A program made the translations under genes and the position numbers. The notes under the pieces were generated by a model. The model had not been told where the DNA came from. It did not search any database and worked only from the letters and a program-made list of their open reading frames with translations. Source: Didymella arachidicola (Eukaryota; Ascomycota; Dothideomycetes; Pleosporales; Didymellaceae). From it: a stretch of 64,000 bases of DNA. Positions 39,478 through 49,135 of the stretch are shown piece by piece. The DNA is taken from assembly GCA_016630955.3 (NCBI GenBank), contig CM049995.1, forward strand, positions 248,001-312,000, written 5' to 3'. Positions within the stretch are counted from its first letter, which is position 1, and each line of letters starts with the position of its first letter.

Positions 39478-41457
39478 ATGGAATCCAACCCAAGAAATCC
39501 CCAAGCGCCCCTGCGGCTACTCTCCCTCGATGGAGGAGGCGTACGTGGTCTATCATCACTGATGGTACTCCGCGACCTGATGCAGAACATAGCGCTCGAA
39601 GAGAAACGACTCGGACGACGGAAACAGGCCGATCACGAGCCTTTGAGACCCTGCGACTACTTCGATCTTATTGGTGGCACTTCGACAGGCGGAATTATTG
39701 CCATCTTGCTCTCTCGATTGCGACTCAACTGCGAGCAGTGTATAGACATTTATTTGAAATTAGCGCAACAGATATTTGAGCACGATCGGTCCTTCAAAGC
39801 ATTTGGGATGAAGGTCCCAACAGGAGCTACAAGATTCTCTGGCGCAGTGCTCGCAAACGCCATAAAGTCCTCATTGAAAGAACTCGGCTTCGACGAAAAT
39901 GAGCTCATGTGGGACGAAGCCCTGTTCGAAGAGATCGAGCCTAATTACCAACAGAGAAACGACAGTATCTGGGCGGACATGGTGACTGAGAGCCCGGTAG
40001 CCACGAAAAGCACCAGTACGCCTTTGCCACCTACGAGAACGACAAAAATGGATAGTGCACCTCAGCCGAAGTTGCCGCCTCGGACAGACACTTGGAAACT
40101 GCATCCGCGGCAATCAGTCCACCGCAAAGCAAATGCGCCTGGATGCCGAGGCTTCGTTCTCACATCGCTCAAGAACGCACTAGGGCTTCCTAGGATCCTG
40201 TCCACGTACGACCCAAATGACCGAACGACACGCATTTGGGAGGCTTTGCGAGCTACGTCTGCGGCACCGACATTCTTCGAGGAAATGCAGTTCGGCACGC
40301 CAAAAGTGACCTATCTCGACGGCGGAGTCGGCTTCAACAACCCCTGCGCAGAGGTCGATTATGCAGCGAAAGCGCTCTGGGACAATCCTGTCGGCGTCAT
40401 CGTGTCTGTCGGTACAGGTCTCCAGAGCCTGACGAGCGTCAAGAAGATGGCATCATGGCTACCCTTCGGTTTGGGAACGGACATCTCTCTTGCAACTGCT
40501 CTCGCTGGCATGGCCACGTCGACTGCACGCGTAGATAACGAGATGAGACGCATGTACAACAACAGTAATACAAAGTACTACCGCTTCGACGTGGACCGCG
40601 GGCTGGCCAACATCAGCCTTGAGCAGTGGATGAAGGAGGACGAGATGGCCTCGCTGACGGAGCAGTACATGCAGGACGGCGAGCAAGTGCGGCGGGCGCG
40701 CGAGTTTGGCGAGATGATGGCAAAGTTATCTGCACTGCCACCCAAGTTCGAGATCCAGGCTACGCAGTTCCGGCTCGGCATCAACGGCCAGGGGCTTCAA
40801 GATGAGAGCTTTCGGCTCGTTCAAGTCGACTTCAAAACTGGCAATCTGCTCGGCGACACCAACGGCGTAACAACTCCCGAGGCCGCTCCATCTGGTGAGG
40901 GCGGACTGGCAATGACCTCGAGCGGCACCTTGCGTAAAGTGTACCCCGTTGCTTCCGATCTGGACATGGACGGGAGACGTCAGGAGGCTGCAGTGTACCA
41001 GTGCGTCGCCGCCTCCAACATCTGCGTACGCAAGGTGAAAACCGGCATTCCGCCTGGGCGCTATAAGGTGCAGTTCATCGTTGCATTCCATAATGCAACG
41101 CACACCCCACCTCACGACCTGGTTTTCAGCGTCGGGCGGCCATTCGACGCACACACCTTCCAGAGCCGTTTTGTGGATGTCAAGATCACACCAGATGTTG
41201 CTGCAGTGCTCTTGCACCCTGACGCCGTACGTGTACGTGTTGGGAGGAGGCGTTATGAGGAGAACCGCGGTAGAGGGTGGGTGGAGATTGAAGGCGACAT
41301 CGACGTTACTGTTGGGCTTGATGGCGCACTGGGTTTCATCGTGAGTAAGTGTTTCGAAGAAGGTGTTTCTGTTGATGGCTGGAGTTTCGGCGGTATGCGG
41401 TTGGAGCCGGTATTTGGGAGCCAGCACACAGGTGGCTCGCCGAGGATCTGGACCTGA
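39478..41457 (+). CDS. Patatin-like phospholipase/acylhydrolase
   Basis: This intronless frame gives 659 residues. The patatin domain (about 10-300) has the oxyanion loop DGGGVRG (18-24), the nucleophile elbow GTSTG (67-71, Ser69) and the catalytic Asp in DGGVGFNNP (about 281), so the Ser-Asp dyad is complete. The protein should hydrolyse acyl esters of phospholipids or neutral lipids. Residues 140-205 form a low-complexity insertion inside the domain. The C-terminal 240 residues have no known enzyme motif but contain a segment like a beta-rich lectin or phloem-protein-2-type domain (ICVRKVKTGIPPGRYKVQF); this is a guess from pattern only. No signal peptide or membrane span is visible, suggesting a cytosolic enzyme. 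Start ATG 39478 is the first in frame. Confidence 0.9.
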   Translation: MESNPRNPQAPLRLLSLDGGGVRGLSSLMVLRDLMQNIALEEKRLGRRKQADHEPLRPCDYFDLIGGTSTGGIIAILLSRLRLNCEQCIDIYLKLAQQIFEHDRSFKAFGMKVPTGATRFSGAVLANAIKSSLKELGFDENELMWDEALFEEIEPNYQQRNDSIWADMVTESPVATKSTSTPLPPTRTTKMDSAPQPKLPPRTDTWKLHPRQSVHRKANAPGCRGFVLTSLKNALGLPRILSTYDPNDRTTRIWEALRATSAAPTFFEEMQFGTPKVTYLDGGVGFNNPCAEVDYAAKALWDNPVGVIVSVGTGLQSLTSVKKMASWLPFGLGTDISLATALAGMATSTARVDNEMRRMYNNSNTKYYRFDVDRGLANISLEQWMKEDEMASLTEQYMQDGEQVRRAREFGEMMAKLSALPPKFEIQATQFRLGINGQGLQDESFRLVQVDFKTGNLLGDTNGVTTPEAAPSGEGGLAMTSSGTLRKVYPVASDLDMDGRRQEAAVYQCVAASNICVRKVKTGIPPGRYKVQFIVAFHNATHTPPHDLVFSVGRPFDAHTFQSRFVDVKITPDVAAVLLHPDAVRVRVGRRRYEENRGRGWVEIEGDIDVTVGLDGALGFIVSKCFEEGVSVDGWSFGGMRLEPVFGSQHTGGSPRIWT

Positions 41458-41897
41458 AAGTTGACCACGTCGTTGTAATTTTGCATTTGATGAAGTTTTG
41501 GTCTTTGAATTTCTCTATATCTTTACCTAATAGACTTTGTAGCAAGACCAGCCATACAAGCATTCAGCAGTTGACTCTCCTCATTATGTGCTCATGACAT
41601 ACATAGCAGGTTGGGAGAGCAGCAGCGCACGGGCAGAGGCCATGAATTACATGATAGAGGCATATTTTCGAGCTCAGTGCCGACAAGTGCTTTCTTGTCA
41701 AATCAAACAACAGACTGAGTCCTCCTGTACTTCAAGGCCAACAACAAACGGCCCGTCCAAGGGCAGTCACTCCAGCAGCCCCACAGCCCCACTCAGTCGG
41801 CCTTCGATTCCCAAACGCCGACAACTTTTTCCACACCAGCATCAGCGACTCTCAACTTGCGCCAACCACAGGATCAGCAACCACATACCAGCCCACC
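41458..41897. other. Gene-free stretch before RPA43
   Basis: It contains the patatin gene's 3' region and the RPA43 promoter. Nothing else was recognised. Confidence 0.5.
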
Positions 41898-42557
41898 ATG
41901 GCGCCGCTCCCCGACACAAACCTCTACACCGAGCGTATAACGCAATATGTCTCGCTCCCGCCCGCCGCGCTCGCAGCCCCACTCCCCGCCCTCTGTGCAT
42001 CCGTCTTCTCGCCCTTGCTCCTCTCCTACTTCCCGCCCGCCCGCGGCATCGTGCTCGCCTACGAAGACGTCGCGCTCTCCTCCTCTCCACCCGGCAGCAC
42101 CACCGACTCCCAAAACGAAGTCTTTCTGCGCCACGTGGACGAGTACGCCACGCCGTTCCTCTGGGCGACGGCTACATTCCTGATCTTCCGCCCGCGCCGG
42201 GGCTCGTACATCAGCGCCCGCGTCACCGGCCAGAGCAAGACGCACATCACACTCAGCTACCTGAATCTTTTCCCCGTCAGCGTGCTCGCGACGCAGTTAC
42301 CCGAGACCTGGACGTTTGCTGCTGGGGCCACGGACGAGGGCGTGTGGCAGACCGAGGAGGGCGATCTGAGCGGTGATGTGCAGGTCAGGCTTGTAGATTT
42401 TGATGCTAGGACAGATGGGAAAGGGAAGGGGAAGGGGATGAGGTTGGAGGGCAGTTTGGTCGGAGAGGAGGCGCAGAAGAAGAAGGAGAAGGAAAAGGGC
42501 AAGGGCAAAGGAAAGAAGGGGATATTGAAGGGCTCGCAGGCAGGAGTTGAAGCCTGA
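41898..42557 (+). CDS. RPA43: RNA polymerase I subunit RPA43
   Basis: This intronless gene encodes 219 residues. The N-terminal tip domain (about 5-105; YTERITQYVSLPP, RGIVLAYEDVALSS, PFLWATATFLIFRP) and the following OB-fold-like part (SYISARVTGQSKTHITLSYLN) match RPA43, the Pol I counterpart of Rpb7. In the stalk of Pol I it binds Rrn3 for rRNA gene transcription in the nucleolus. The tail from about 172 is Lys/Gly-rich (repeated KGKGKG and KKKEKEK), which may be nucleolar targeting. It is shorter than the yeast protein (326 residues). It converges with IMP4, with 225 bases between the stop codons; both act in ribosome production. Confidence 0.82.
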   Translation: MAPLPDTNLYTERITQYVSLPPAALAAPLPALCASVFSPLLLSYFPPARGIVLAYEDVALSSSPPGSTTDSQNEVFLRHVDEYATPFLWATATFLIFRPRRGSYISARVTGQSKTHITLSYLNLFPVSVLATQLPETWTFAAGATDEGVWQTEEGDLSGDVQVRLVDFDARTDGKGKGKGMRLEGSLVGEEAQKKKEKEKGKGKGKKGILKGSQAGVEA

Positions 42558-42782
42558 TTCGGTGGATCGAGCTAAGGCGGAGTTTAGTCTGAATGCATCT
42601 GCATTGGGTGTTAGGTGTTGAGGCGTTTGGGAAGAAAAGTCGAATTCGAATTGGATTGTTTGGGGTATATCCAGCATAAGCAATTGCACCACAGATCTTC
42701 CGCTGTGTAGTGGAAACGATCAATCCCACTGTCCTCCTTCTCCAGCTCTTGGACTTCCCAAGACAAGAGCTTTCTGTTGCAT

Positions 42783-43721
42783 TTACAAGTAGTCCTTCTT
42801 CCGCCCTGTCCGTGTGTACTGGTTGAGATGCCACTCTACATCACCCTCCTTGTTGTCCAGTGTGCCAGCTCGAATCTCGAAGAGGCGCATGCTCATGCGC
42901 GGCCCCACCTCAGCTAGCTCCACGGACTGATAGCCTGTTTTGACAAAGACGTGGTGGCGCACTTCGATTGTGTCCTCGATGTTCTTGAATCTGTGTCTGT
43001 CAGTCATGTCTCGTTACAGAACTTTCGCGCTGGGAACGTACGTGACAACACGATTACCGATCTTAGCTGTGGCCTCGCGCGGTGGGAACAAGTGCTTCAG
43101 AACCTGGGCAACGCGCTTGCCCAGTTTCGACTCAAAGCCCTCGAAAATGAGGTGGGGATACGACTCAGACACGGTGCCGCGTGCGCTGTTGGGGATGTCT
43201 GCGCGCAGAACGACGTTGTGCAGACTGAAGCTCGCCGTTGGTCCATGCGGGAAATGGCTCACTGTCAGCGCAGTCGGTGTACCGCGGTGCTCGTGCAATA
43301 GAACAATATCGCTGAGCCCACTGCTCTTCGCACTGTCGACGAGATTGCTTAGGATCAGGTTTCCGCGATTGAGACGCACGCTCGTCGGTAGCAGCAGACG
43401 CATTTCCTTGGCAAACGTCCCCAGTCGTGACGAAGGATCACGAGACGTTGTGACGAGAATGCGCGGGTCCACCACGCCTGACAGCTGTGCGTATTCGTCA
43501 TCGAGACAGAGCTCCTCTTCGACTGTGCGGTCGGCGCGGCTCTCGTCATACTTGAAGTCGGCGCGCAGGGCTTCGTCGTCTGCAACCTCTTTGGACAGTG
43601 GCTTTCCTGATGCGAGCGAGGCTTTGAGGGCTGCGCGCTTGCTTGCGAGCTCTGCGTCACGCAGAGTGAGGGCGCGGCGGTAAAGATAGTCGCGGCGCTC
43701 ACGAGCCTGCCTGCGAATCAT
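42783..43721 (-). CDS. IMP4: U3 snoRNP protein Imp4 (Brix domain)
   Basis: Two exons on the minus strand (43721-43042, 42990-42783; intron 51 nt) give 295 residues. The N terminus MIRRQARERRDYLYRRAL is characteristic of Imp4, followed by a Brix domain (about 85-275): PRILVTTSRDPSSRL, LLLPTSVRLNRG, DIVLLHEHRGTPTALTVSHFPHGPTA, YPHLIFEGF and, in the second exon, FKNIEDTIEVRHHVF and EVGPRMSMRLFEIRAG. Imp4 belongs to the Imp3-Imp4-Mpp10 complex that helps U3 snoRNA base-pair with pre-rRNA in the nucleolus. The length matches the family. The splice joint keeps the conserved VVTFKNIEDTI reading. Confidence 0.93.
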
Positions 43722-44281
43722 GATGGCGAAAACGGATATTCAGGACAGGAGGTATCTTAGGGTGACTTTGAGTGCGGAACTGCGGTTTGTGGCGTAGTCT
43801 CTGGGGTTGGCAGCGGCGTGATGTTGTGCAGTATTTTGTCGAAGTCGAGTTTCTGAGATCTCGAAATTTTGGGAGCCTCTCATCTTAACTCCGAAGTCCG
43901 TTAGCGCGAATCACCCCCATTGTGTATCTCATGAAGTACACGGCAGCTGCGACACGACACAACACCAGAGATTATTGCAATCTGTGAATTCAATAGTAGG
44001 CTTTAAGCATACGTCATGACGACACGATACACATCCCACCGCCTCTCCTACCCGAGGGCCGTTGCAACGATGTTATCGACGTCAAGCTTGGTACCTGCAG
44101 CTCGACTTGGCTGAACATCGACCTTCCGCATCAGTCCGGTGAATGCTGCCTCCCAAGACGCTTCACAGCATGTTTACCCAGCACGACCAGCTTCTCGCGC
44201 TCGGCAGGCCCCACACGGCTGCGGGCAAGATGTGTTTAAGAAGCATGCTAGTAGCACGAATCACGTCTATCTACCTCAATC
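43722..44281. other. Divergent promoter region of IMP4 and the carboxypeptidase gene
   Basis: 560 bases between divergent start codons. No coding potential, repeat or RNA structure was recognised. Confidence 0.55.
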
Positions 44282-46395
44282 ATGGCTGCGCCCATTGCTG
44301 TCTTGCTCGGCTTCGCCCTTTCCGCCGTTGCACAATTCCCACCTGAGCCGGTCGGTGTGAAGGTCCTTCAAAGTCGCTTTGCCGACGGAGTGACAATCTC
44401 ATACAAAGAGAACGATCTCTGCGAGACCACCCCTGGAGTGCGATCGTACTCTGGCCATGTGTACCTCCCACCTGGCACAGCGGACCTTGGCCAAGGTCAA
44501 GACTATCCTATGAATACCTTCTTTTGGTTCTTTGAAGCTCGCAATGACCCTTCGAACGCACCGACTACCATCTGGCTCAATGGCGGACCAGGCTCGTCTT
44601 CGATGTATGGCTTGTTGGAAGAGAATGGCCCTTGCTACGCAAATCCTGATAGCAACTCCACTCGTCTTTCTGAGTGGAGCTGGAACAACGAATGTAAGTA
44701 AGAAAATCAAGCTAGAAGACTCAATGCTCAAAGACCTTAGCGAACATGCTATACCTGGATCAGCCAACGCAGGTTGGCTTCTCGTACAACACGCTGCAGA
44801 ACGTGACTCGGAATCTTCTGACTGGCGAGGTGAAACCGCTGAATGCTTCGAGCCCTGTGCCCGAGCAAAATGCCACGTTCCTGACCGGAACCTACCCAAG
44901 TCGCGACCCAAACAACACAGCCTTTGGCAGTGTGAACGGTGCCATTGCTGCGTGGCACTTTACTCAAGCCTGGTTCTTGGAGTTTCCCCACCTGCTGCCC
45001 AATGACACACGTCTGAGTCTTGGTGCGCAATCCTACGGTGGTCGCTATGGACCGGCCATGTTCCGAGTATTCGAAGAGCAGAACCAGAAGATCGAGAACG
45101 GCACATGGGATGGAGGCGATGGCGAGCAGTTTGTTCTGCACCTCGACACGCTTCTCATGATCTCGGGCTGCGTCGACCGCTATGTTCAGTACCCATACTA
45201 TCCACAGCAAGCCTTCCGCGACAACGGGTACGGCATTGAAGCGGTGAACGAGACTGTGTACAACTCAATGGTTGAGGCTGTCCCAAAGTGCCTGAATCAG
45301 ATCCAAGTGTGCCGCGACATAGCGGCTATATCTGACCCCGAGAATCTCGGCATCAATGCCACCGTCAACTCTTACTGCGAAGATGCCGAGACATTCTGTC
45401 GATCCAACATTGTCAGCCCATACACGCAGTACTCAGGCTTGGACTACTATGACATTTCAACACAGTCACCTCCCCCTTTCCCACCACCATTCCATGAGGG
45501 CTTCTTGAACCAGCCATGGGTACAGTCGGAATTGGGAGTGCCGCTCAACTGGACAGGCAGCTCGCCTCAGGCCTCAGCAGCATACCGTGACATCGGTGAC
45601 TACCCACGTGACTCATGGCTTGGTGAGCATTGCTCGTCGATTTACTATATGCTATACTGACTGGAGGCCAGATGATCTCGCCTTCTTGCTAGACAATGGC
45701 ATCAAAGTCTCGCTTGTTCACGGTGACCTAGACTTCGCCTGCCCCGTGAGTATCTTGCGTCTCATCGGCTTATCAATGCTAACAAGACTTAGTGGGCAAG
45801 CGGCGACGCGGTCGCAAAGGCAATCAACTGGACTGGTTCCGCTGGCTACGCGGCTGCACAGTATGCCGAGATTCAAACCAACGACTCCTACGTCGGCGGG
45901 CTCGTGCGTCAACACGGAAACCTCAGCTATATCCGCACCTACCAGGCTGGCCACGCCATACCCTCCTACCAGCCAGAGACCGCTTACAAGATCTTCACAC
46001 GGGCTTTATTCAATCTCGACATCGCCACTGGCACAGTGTCGACTGCTGGCAATTACACCAGCACAGGCCGCGACGACCCCAACGTGCAGCTCGTTGCCAC
46101 GCCGCAAGACCTGACTTACTGTTACACTTGGAGCATTGGCGATTGCTACGAGTGGCAGCAGGATGCAATTGCGAATGGCACTGCAGAGATCTGCAACTAT
46201 ATCTTCGTAGATGCCAACTCGACCAAGCTGTTCCCAGAAGTCATTGCTAAATGCCGCGGCGAGGGTCACAACGGAACAAGAGCCAGCAACAATAGCTCTG
46301 TGCCTGTGTTCGAGGGTAGTGCTAATTCTTTGAGTGGCGGAGGACTGCTGTTCACTTCAATCCTTGGCTTTGTCATCCTGGCACTCGTCATGTGA
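44282..46395 (+). CDS. Secreted serine carboxypeptidase (peptidase family S10)
   Basis: Four exons (44282-44693, 44741-45622, 45672-45745, 45793-46395; introns 47, 49 and 47 nt) give 656 residues. A signal peptide (MAAPIAVLLGFALSAVAQ) starts the protein. Family motifs are WLNGGPGSSSMYGLLEENGP, LYLDQPTQVGFSY, the nucleophile GAQSYGGRYGP (Ser about 235; the usual GES is AQS), VHGDLDFACPW with the catalytic Asp (about 452) and QAGHAIPSYQP with the His (about 509). Over ten N-x-S/T sites suit a glycosylated exoenzyme that removes C-terminal residues from peptides. The end is Ser/Gly-rich followed by a hydrophobic stretch to the C terminus (LLFTSILGFVILALVM), typical of a GPI-anchor signal, so the enzyme may stay at the cell surface or wall. 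Confidence 0.92.
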
Positions 46396-47244
46396 GGAAG
46401 AGATGATCAATCGTGGCCTGCACGCTATAGCAGGTTGGCATCGAAAGGCAAAGCGACCATGGCAGATTGGCTTTCCCTGCACAGTCCGCGTACGAAAGCA
46501 TCGAGGCATTCGGGGAAAGTGGTTCGTGGCTGTGTGAGAGAAATCATACACGATCCCATTAGATATTTTTCCATCTCGCACCTAGGCTTATGCGAACTGC
46601 TTACACGTCCCGACGAGGCAGGGATTTGCGAGGCGACGATTTCCATGATCAGTCTTTTTCGCCCAAATCAACTGCCGTCGTCGATGACGTGAAGACCTTG
46701 TCGCTTCAGCCGGTTGCAATTGAGTCTGTAGAGAAGGCGTCTAGAAAGAAATATGAAAGATGCGTTCGTCCAGCCTCAAGATACCGTTGATCTACCAGGT
46801 CTGTCCGGTTGAATAGGTTAAATTGCCACGCGGCTTTGGGAACACCTCCCTGATGTGCAAAGGCGCCATAGCCGAGACTGTGAGGCGGCTTGGCCCGGGG
46901 TAAACTCGTTTCCCCCCACGGGGTTCCCGCCTTCGCACTGTGTGCCTGACAACGTGCATATTAAAACAGATCTCAATTAATTTGATGGCGATCAGGGACA
47001 CGTGGGTTCAGAATAACCTCCATTTCGAGGCCTCATACTTCAGCTGTTCATCCCTGGTCTCACCAAGTTCTGGCAGGCCACGTAGGATTGCCTTGGAGTC
47101 GTATTGGCGGACGGAAAAGTTGGCCACCGAAATGAACATTTGGACGCTAAGCAACCATCCCCGCCCAGCATCTACCCGCGGTTACAAAGACGGGCACATC
47201 TCCATCAGCCTCGCATCCTCGCCCGCGACACATCTCATGATGCC

Positions 47245-47251
47245 GGCTAAA
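47245..47251 (+). promoter_or_regulatory. XlnR-type site GGCTAAA
   Basis: The heptamer lies 135 bases before the start codon of the GH10 xylanase. GGCTAAA is the known binding sequence of the xylanolytic activator XlnR/Xyr1 in filamentous ascomycetes, so position and neighbour agree. Confidence 0.55.
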
Positions 47252-47310
47252 CGCGTCCGCCAACCCGGTTGATGAGGCACACCACCGAAATCATGGTTAA
47301 TAGATCATCG

Positions 47311-47319
47311 TATATATAT
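47311..47319 (+). promoter_or_regulatory. TATA box of the xylanase gene
   Basis: TATATATAT lies 67-75 bases before the ATG at 47386. Strongly inducible fungal enzyme genes often have such a TATA box at this distance. Confidence 0.55.
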
Positions 47320-47385
47320 GATGGCGTGTCTCACTGAAACGTTTCCTGTCGCACAGCAAGCAACTGCATCGCCAACAAGATCAAC

Positions 47386-48502
47386 ATGCATTTCTCAACC
47401 ACCCTTGTCGCAACTCTGTCCCTGGCCAGCTCGGTCTTGGCTATTCCGTAAGCAACTTCAGTCGATGCGCCGTAGACCTTTCCTGACAACGTGCAGTAGC
47501 CCGAAGCCAAAGGAGACCAGCCTGTACAAGGCGTTCCGTGAGCGTGGCCGCGAGTTCATTGGCACAGCGCTCACAATCCGCGATGAGCCTGCTGAGCCCA
47601 AGATCATCGACCAGGACTTCAACTCCGTTACCCCCGAGAATGCCATGAAGTGGGAGTCTACCGAGCCTAGCCGCAACAATTTCACTTTCGCCGGCGGTGA
47701 TGCCGTTGTTGCCTTTGCAAAGAAGCACGACCAGCAGATCCATTGCCACACCCTTGTCTGGCACAGTCAGCTTCCCACATGGGTGTCCGAAGGTGGTTTT
47801 GACAACAAGACCTTGATCTCCATCATGGAGAACCACATTAAGAACCTTGCCGGTCGCTGGAAGAATGCTTGCACCCGTTGGGACGTTGTCAACGAGGCCT
47901 TGAACGAGGATGGCACCTACAGGGACAGTGTGTTCCTCCGCACTATTGGCGAGGCGTACATTCCCATATCGTTCAAGTTGGCCCGCAAGTATGCCGACAA
48001 GAAGACCAAGCTGTTCTACAACGACTACAACCTCGAGTACAATGGCGCAAAGACAGAGGCAGCTAAGCGTATCGTCAAGCTTGTCCAGTCGTACGGCAAG
48101 AACCTCATCGATGGAGTTGGTTACCAGGCCCATCTTGCCAGCGAAAGCACACCTACTGCTCCCGGTGCCGTTCCCGACCAGGCCACCCTCGAGGCCGCGC
48201 TGAGGGCCACTGCCGACCAGGGCGTTGATGTTGTCTACACTGAGATCGATGTTCGCATGAACACACCTGCCACTCCCGAGAAGCTCAAGGTCCAGGCTGC
48301 TGCTTACGAGCGCATCGCCAGATCTTGTCTTGCCGTCAAGAGGTGTGTTGGTATGACTGTCTGGGGTATCTCCGACAAGTACTCTTGGATCCCTGGTGTC
48401 TTTGCCACTGAGGGCGCCGCGCTACTTTGGGATGAGAACTATGCCAAGAAGCCTGCCTATGACGGGTTCCTGAAGGGTATCAAGGAGGGAAAGAAGAACT
48501 AG
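47386..48502 (+). CDS. Secreted endo-1,4-beta-xylanase, glycoside hydrolase family 10
   Basis: Two exons (47386-47447, 47497-48502; intron 49 nt with CTGAC branch motif) give 355 residues. The first exon is the signal peptide (MHFSTTLVATLSLASSVLA). The GH10 barrel covers about 30-350. Conserved motifs are SVTPENAMKWE, HCHTLVWHSQLPTW, the acid/base Glu154 in WDVVNEALNEDG, FYNDYNLEY and the nucleophile Glu270 in VYTEIDVRM; CVGMTVWGISDKYSW forms the end of the active-site cleft. There is no carbohydrate-binding module. The enzyme cuts xylan of plant cell walls outside the cell. ATG 47386 was chosen because it yields the signal peptide and joins in frame to the catalytic domain. Confidence 0.95.
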
Positions 48503-49135
48503 ATCGCTCCATCCGGAATACGATCAATGTATAGAAAATGTAGTCGCTCGCTTTTGACACTTCATTCTTGCTAATTTGTGTCATGCCATCGTCGCTTGAA
48601 ACTTATAGTAGCTGTTTGACGCAGGCATTGTCAGGACGATCGTTGATCTCTAGCAAGACAACACTCGTTGCAAGGAGTCTTCCCGAAATCCCGATCATTA
48701 GGATGAAGCCGAGACATGCGATGAGCGGAAGAGCTGAGGGTGACTACACACGAGCCGAGCAGTGCTGGATCGACGAGTTGGAACAGCAAGAAGTGGCCTG
48801 TAAACGTGATCAAGGAGCGATGATGGCACTGCGAAGCAACTAAACTGGGCGCTCCCACCCAGATCATGAGGGCCGAGTCCATCCGCCGTGGTATTGCGAT
48901 CGCGTTACTTCTGAGCAACTTCAATACGAACCCTATATAATAAGTTGGCTATAGGCTGGTATTTAATCCACAACAACACCATAATACCATGCAGTATGTA
49001 TCGGTGCTCGAATACAAGGTACAACAGGCTGCGAGACTAGTTTTTGAATCTTCAGTGTTCGTGTGTAGGACGCACAGTCTACCTTTTTCTAACTAAGCAC
49101 TTAATTAGCAAAGCTGATCTACCCGTCATGTCTAA
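48503..49135. other. Gene-free stretch between xylanase and copper ATPase
   Basis: The two genes converge here. No frame, repeat or RNA gene was recognised; a short AT-rich part lies at about 48930-49010. Confidence 0.5.

Larger units (their letters stand above)
46396..47385. promoter_or_regulatory. Intergenic region and xylanase promoter
   Basis: These 990 bases hold the carboxypeptidase 3' region and the promoter of the GH10 gene. Seen near the gene: GGCTAAA at 47245-47251 (the XlnR/Xyr1 binding sequence), a TATATATAT box at 47311-47319 about 70 bases before the start codon, and two matches to the CreA site SYGGRG at 46895-46900 (CCGGGG) and 46914-46919 (GTGGGG on the minus strand). Together these suggest induction by xylose/xylan and glucose repression. 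Short motifs like these also occur by chance. Confidence 0.55.

Noticed and set aside
40726..41427. Minus-strand frame of 233 codons inside the patatin-like gene
   Set aside because: No domain, and it lies fully within the coding sequence of an intact gene.
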